From NCBI GenBank assembly GCA_020436025.1, contig JAGQYP010000005.1, positions 1-45,476 on the forward strand: a stretch of 45,476 nt of DNA, given 5' to 3'. Both the position numbers and the translations under genes were made by a program. Shown piece by piece: positions 41,890 to 45,476 of this stretch. This DNA comes from Crocinitomicaceae bacterium. Its GTDB lineage: Bacteria; Bacteroidota; Bacteroidia; Flavobacteriales_D; Crocinitomicaceae. A model generated the notes under the pieces. The model worked only from the letters and a program-made list of their open reading frames with translations, was not told where the DNA came from and searched no databases. Position 1 is the stretch's first letter. Every line of letters begins with the position of its first letter.

Positions 41890-43680
41890 CTAATAACAAT
41901 ATTCATTGGCATCGATTAACCTTGCTGCAATTCGCTGGCGTGTTTCTTTTACGTTCACTGATTGCGTTTTGGTAAATCTTTTCAATCCCATCAACATGAT
42001 TCTTGCTTCGTCTCCTTCAGCAAAAGTATTGATCGCATCCTTCCCAATTTTATTGATTTTATCTGCTACATCATAAATGTATGTTTTCACGATATCAATC
42101 TCTTCCTTGCAGGCTTCTTCTCCTTTCATGGAGATCATCTTTTCTACTCTTAACAGAACAGATTCAGCCAAATAAGTGTAAATGGAGATATCTGAAATAG
42201 CCATCAATACTTCTTGTTCCTTAGCTAAAGTTTGCATTAATTTTTGAACTGCCGAACCAGCCACCATCAGGATAACTTTCTTGAAGTTTTGAAGGTATTT
42301 TTTCTCTTCTCCAAACAATTCAGTAGATGGATCTTCAAAATCAGGTATCGACATTAATTCATTTGCAACAGCCATAGCCGGACCCATCAGATCCAATTCA
42401 CCTTTCATGGCTCGCTTTAACATCATGTCAACGGTCAGCATTCTGTTGATCTCGTTTGTTCCTTCAAAGATTCGGTTGATTCGTGAATCTCTATAAGCTC
42501 TTTCGATTTTTGATTCTGCCGAATAACCCATTCCTCCATGAATCTGAACCCCTTCATCTACTACATAATCCAAGGCTTCCGAACCAGCAACTTTCAAAAT
42601 AGCACACTCTGGAGCAAACTGCTCAATTCCTCTTAGAGTAGCTTCTCCTTTATCCACTCCTTCTGCTATTAATGCATGAATCGCATCATCAATATTTTGA
42701 CCCGCTCTGTACAATGCAGACTCTACCACAAAAGTTCGAATTACTTGTTCGGCCAATTTGTATCGAATCGCTCCGTATTTTGCAATAGGTCGGCCAAACT
42801 GCTCTCTTTCATTAGCATATTTCACTGAATCAGTAATAGCTGCTTTCGCACCACCAAGGACTCCCGCTCCTAATTTTATTCTTCCTATATTCAGAATATT
42901 CAGTGCGATTTTGAATCCATTTTCTCTTTCAGAAAGCATGTTCTCAACAGGAACCTTCACATTATTAAAGAATACTTGTCTAGTTGAAGATCCTTTAATT
43001 CCCATTTTCTTTTCCTCTGGGTTCAAAGAAATGCCTTCGGAATCTGCTTCCACGATGAAAGCGGATAGTTTGGTGTCGTTATCAATCTTAGCAAAAACGG
43101 TAAACAAATTCGCAAAACCACCGTTGGTGATCCACATTTTTTGTCCGTTTAAGACATAGTGTTTTCCATCCTCAGATAAAACGGCTTTTGTTTTTCCAGA
43201 ATTGGCATCTGATCCTGAACTTGGTTCGGTCAAACAATAAGCTGCTTTCCATTCACCTGAAGCTAATTTTGGAATGTATTTTTGCTTTTGTTCTTCGGTT
43301 CCGTAATACAAAATAGGCAATGTTCCAATCCCGGTGTGTGCACCATAGGCAACTGAAAAACTATAACCTTCACCGAGTGATTCTGTAGCGAGAAGGCTAG
43401 TTGCAAACTCAACTCCCATTCCTCCTAATTCTTCTGGAACTGAAAGTCCTAGCATTCCCAACTCTCCGGCTTTATCCAAAATTGAAGGCATCAATCCTTC
43501 TTCCATTTTATCAATTCTGTCAAGATGAGGCATGACTTCAGCTTCAACAAAATCTTTACAGGTTTGGGCGATCATTCTTTGTTCCTCGTTAAACTCTTCC
43601 GGGATGAAAATGTCCTCCGGCTTGGTCTCACGAATAATGAATTCGCCTCCTTTGATTGCTTTTTTGTCCGTCTTTTCCAT
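41890..43680 (-). CDS. Acyl-CoA dehydrogenase, long form
   Basis: FAD enzyme for the first step of fatty-acid beta-oxidation. The 596-residue length and extra C-terminal helical domain (about 430-596) fit the VLCAD/ACAD9-like group common in bacteria. Visible are YCLTEPSSGSDANSGKT, WITNGGFANLFTVFAK, GMGYSAESKIERAYRDSRINRIFEGTNEINR with the usual catalytic Glu region, and GYSFSVAYGAHTGIG. It is the last gene of the fadB-like / thiolase / dehydrogenase operon, eight bases after the thiolase stop. Confidence 0.93.
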   Translation of the reverse strand: MEKTDKKAIKGGEFIIRETKPEDIFIPEEFNEEQRMIAQTCKDFVEAEVMPHLDRIDKMEEGLMPSILDKAGELGMLGLSVPEELGGMGVEFATSLLATESLGEGYSFSVAYGAHTGIGTLPILYYGTEEQKQKYIPKLASGEWKAAYCLTEPSSGSDANSGKTKAVLSEDGKHYVLNGQKMWITNGGFANLFTVFAKIDNDTKLSAFIVEADSEGISLNPEEKKMGIKGSSTRQVFFNNVKVPVENMLSERENGFKIALNILNIGRIKLGAGVLGGAKAAITDSVKYANEREQFGRPIAKYGAIRYKLAEQVIRTFVVESALYRAGQNIDDAIHALIAEGVDKGEATLRGIEQFAPECAILKVAGSEALDYVVDEGVQIHGGMGYSAESKIERAYRDSRINRIFEGTNEINRMLTVDMMLKRAMKGELDLMGPAMAVANELMSIPDFEDPSTELFGEEKKYLQNFKKVILMVAGSAVQKLMQTLAKEQEVLMAISDISIYTYLAESVLLRVEKMISMKGEEACKEEIDIVKTYIYDVADKINKIGKDAINTFAEGDEARIMLMGLKRFTKTQSVNVKETRQRIAARLIDANEYCY

Positions 43681-43688
43681 TTTTCAAA

Positions 43689-44870
43689 TTATTTCAATAA
43701 CTCAATTACACCGGCTGCACCTTGTCCTGTTCCCACACACATGGTTACAACCCCATATTTTTGTTTTCTTCTTCTTAATTCATTGATGACTTGAACTGTC
43801 AATTTTGCTCCAGTGCAACCAAGAGGGTGTCCTAAAGCAATGGCTCCTCCATTTACATTTACGATATCGGGATTCAAGCCTGTTTCTCGGATGACTGCAA
43901 GTGACTGAGAAGCAAAAGCCTCATTCAATTCAACTAAATCCAAATCATTCATCTTCAAACCAGCCATGTTCAAGGCTCCTGGAATGGCATCAACTGGGCC
44001 TATTCCCATGATTCTTGGTTCAACTCCAACTACCTTATAGGAAACTAAGCGAGCAACCGGCTCCAAATTCAGTTCTTTGACCATTTTTTCAGACATCACT
44101 AATACAAATGCAGCTCCATCCGATGTTTGTGATGAATTTCCTGCGGTCACCGATCCATCTGCGGCAAATACTGGTCTAAGTTTGCCAAGAGCCTCAACAT
44201 TGGTTCCTTTTCGTGGACCTTCATCCGTATCGACAATGAATTTTTGTTCCTGTCTCTTTTCGTTATCATCCAGGAAAATCCGAGTGACTTCGATTGGAGC
44301 AATGTCATGTTTAAAAGTCCCATTTTCAATAGCTTTCAAGGCTTTCATATGAGATTCAAAAGCAAATTGATCTTGATCTTCTCTGGTTACCTTATACTGA
44401 TTTGCAACCGCTTCGGCCGTAAGCCCCATTCCCCAATAATAAGTAGGATTGTCTTTACCCACTTTCGGATTTGGAACAATTCGCCATCCTCCCATGGGCA
44501 TGCATGACATAGATTCCACTCCTCCAGCGATAATGCAATCAGCTAAACCAGCTTCAATTTTTGCTTTTGCAATGGCAATGGTTTCCAGTCCAGAAGAACA
44601 GTAACGGTTTACAGTCATTCCTGGAACTTTATCTGTATTCAATCCCATTAAAGAGATCATTCTTCCCACATTTAGTCCTTGTTCGGCCTCTGGTGAAGCA
44701 TTTCCAACAATGACATCATCGATTCGATCCTTATCTAATTCCGGAACGGCCTTCATTAAATGTTTGATCACATCTGCAGCTAAGTCATCTGGTCTGTAAA
44801 AACGGAATCCACCTCTATTGGCTTTTCCAACCGCAGATCTAAATCCTTGTACTATATATGCTTGTCCCAT
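43689..44870 (-). CDS. fadA: Acetyl-CoA acyltransferase (thiolase)
   Basis: Thiolytic cleavage of 3-ketoacyl-CoA, last step of beta-oxidation. The 393-residue protein has the nucleophile Cys91 in NRYCSSGLE, His348 in [16 protein letters not shown] and the second Cys378 in [11 protein letters not shown]. Together with the neighbours on each side it forms a complete oxidation unit. The biosynthetic thiolase (PhaA) is less likely given the operon. Confidence 0.94.
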   Translation of the reverse strand: MGQAYIVQGFRSAVGKANRGGFRFYRPDDLAADVIKHLMKAVPELDKDRIDDVIVGNASPEAEQGLNVGRMISLMGLNTDKVPGMTVNRYCSSGLETIAIAKAKIEAGLADCIIAGGVESMSCMPMGGWRIVPNPKVGKDNPTYYWGMGLTAEAVANQYKVTREDQDQFAFESHMKALKAIENGTFKHDIAPIEVTRIFLDDNEKRQEQKFIVDTDEGPRKGTNVEALGKLRPVFAADGSVTAGNSSQTSDGAAFVLVMSEKMVKELNLEPVARLVSYKVVGVEPRIMGIGPVDAIPGALNMAGLKMNDLDLVELNEAFASQSLAVIRETGLNPDIVNVNGGAIALGHPLGCTGAKLTVQVINELRRRKQKYGVVTMCVGTGQGAAGVIELLK

Positions 44871-44871
44871 C

Positions 44872-45476
44872 TTAGTTTCTTAAAATTTTGCCTTTCGTTA
44901 AAATAGATTGAATTCTTTCTAGCGTCTTCTTTTTGGTACACAGATCTAAGAAAGCTTTTCTTTCCAGATCCAATAGGTACTGTTCCGACACCTTTTCATT
45001 TTCAGAAAGATCTCCACCACACATGACAAATCCGAGTTTTTCAGAAATGTATTGGTCGTGTTCAGAGATGTAATTACCAGCTTGCATGGAGTTGGCACCT
45101 ACGTATACGATTCCAAGTCCTTCCTGACCCATGACTTCAATATTACGCTCTTTAGCAGGCATGGTGTAGCCTTCATCTGCCATTTGAATTACAGATTCTT
45201 TTGCCACTTTAAGCTGATGGTCTCGGCTTACAACTACTTCATCTTTTCCTTCTCTCAAATAACCAAGATCAAAAGCTTCGTAAGCAGAAGTAGATACTTT
45301 CGCCTGACCAATTGTCAAGAATCGATCTCTCAATCGGTTGATTTTAATATCACCCTCGTTCAATTCTTCAGAAAGTCTTTTCACAAATTCTTTGGTTCCA
45401 CCACCACCAGGAATCAGTCCAACACCAAATTCAACTAATCCCATGTATAGTTCAGCGTGCGCTACTACTTTATCTG
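44872..45476 (-). CDS. 3-hydroxyacyl-CoA dehydrogenase / enoyl-CoA hydratase, C-terminal part
   Basis: The reading frame continues out of the right edge: codons before the ATG at 45444 encode DKVVAHAELY and are in frame, so that ATG is internal. The visible ~200 residues are the C-terminal end of a FadB-like protein, including LVEFGVGLIPGGGGTKEFVKRL, which resembles the hydratase signature. The rest (about 600 residues) lies outside. It would supply the hydration and dehydrogenation steps between the dehydrogenase and the thiolase, whose start is one base after its stop. Confidence 0.85.
   Translation of the reverse strand, partial: DKVVAHAELYMGLVEFGVGLIPGGGGTKEFVKRLSEELNEGDIKINRLRDRFLTIGQAKVSTSAYEAFDLGYLREGKDEVVVSRDHQLKVAKESVIQMADEGYTMPAKERNIEVMGQEGLGIVYVGANSMQAGNYISEHDQYISEKLGFVMCGGDLSENEKVSEQYLLDLERKAFLDLCTKKKTLERIQSILTKGKILRN

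Overview
The window comes from a low-GC member of the Bacteroidota, most likely Flavobacteriales. The evidence is a PorT-type type IX secretion protein, a PorE-like TPR/PD40/OmpA protein, a TonB-dependent receptor with a carboxypeptidase-like N-terminal domain, SiaB/SiaC partner-switch proteins, menaquinone MenG, and several TAnnTTTG (-7) promoter elements typical of this phylum. The genus cannot be named from sequence alone. Both ends cut genes: uvrC on the left and a fadB-like beta-oxidation gene on the right. No rRNA, tRNA, CRISPR array or prophage was seen.

Layout. 1-1784: uvrC, 5' truncated. 1869-5498 (minus): an imelysin / di-heme oxidoreductase / second imelysin lipoprotein operon, probably for periplasmic iron handling; the second imelysin is broken by one in-frame stop codon, and a pair of palindromes lies upstream of the operon. 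5678-10695: gpsA, a TonB-dependent receptor, an extended SDR and a small membrane protein. 10870-17915 (plus): a tightly packed six-gene run of aminotransferase, heptose-type PfkB kinase, TrkH, menG, porT and an FAD dehydrogenase. 17899-19355 (minus): ZIP transporter and methyltransferase. 19467-22490 (plus): siaB-siaC, coaE and a bifunctional NAD(P)HX repair enzyme. 22527-24741: a peroxide-defence locus of 2-Cys peroxiredoxin, Dps and an OxyR-type regulator with both redox cysteines. 24926-28340: fabD, a DUF2200 protein and a fused E1 alpha/beta 2-oxoacid dehydrogenase.

28341-32612: a structured 626-bp non-coding stretch, a secreted beta-propeller protein of unknown role, a 350-bp gap with two opposed arrays of degenerate heptamers, and an M23-LysM cell-wall peptidase. 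32798-38179: TPR protein plus PorE-like protein with a 39-residue Asn-rich linker, a DUF3298-type lipoprotein and a metal-efflux permease fused to an HMA domain. 38192-39126: a REP-associated tyrosine transposase flanked by seven REP-like hairpins (a 'REPtron'). 39150-41769 (minus): transglutaminase-like protein, HflX, a small cytochrome c lipoprotein and a four-helix membrane protein. 41890-45476 (minus): acyl-CoA dehydrogenase, thiolase and partial FadB-like multifunctional protein, a fatty-acid beta-oxidation operon.

The chromosome here is mostly housekeeping. The least explained material is non-coding: several families of short intergenic tandem repeats, the structured island at 28543-28634, the REPtron, and the operator-like palindromes upstream of the iron operon.
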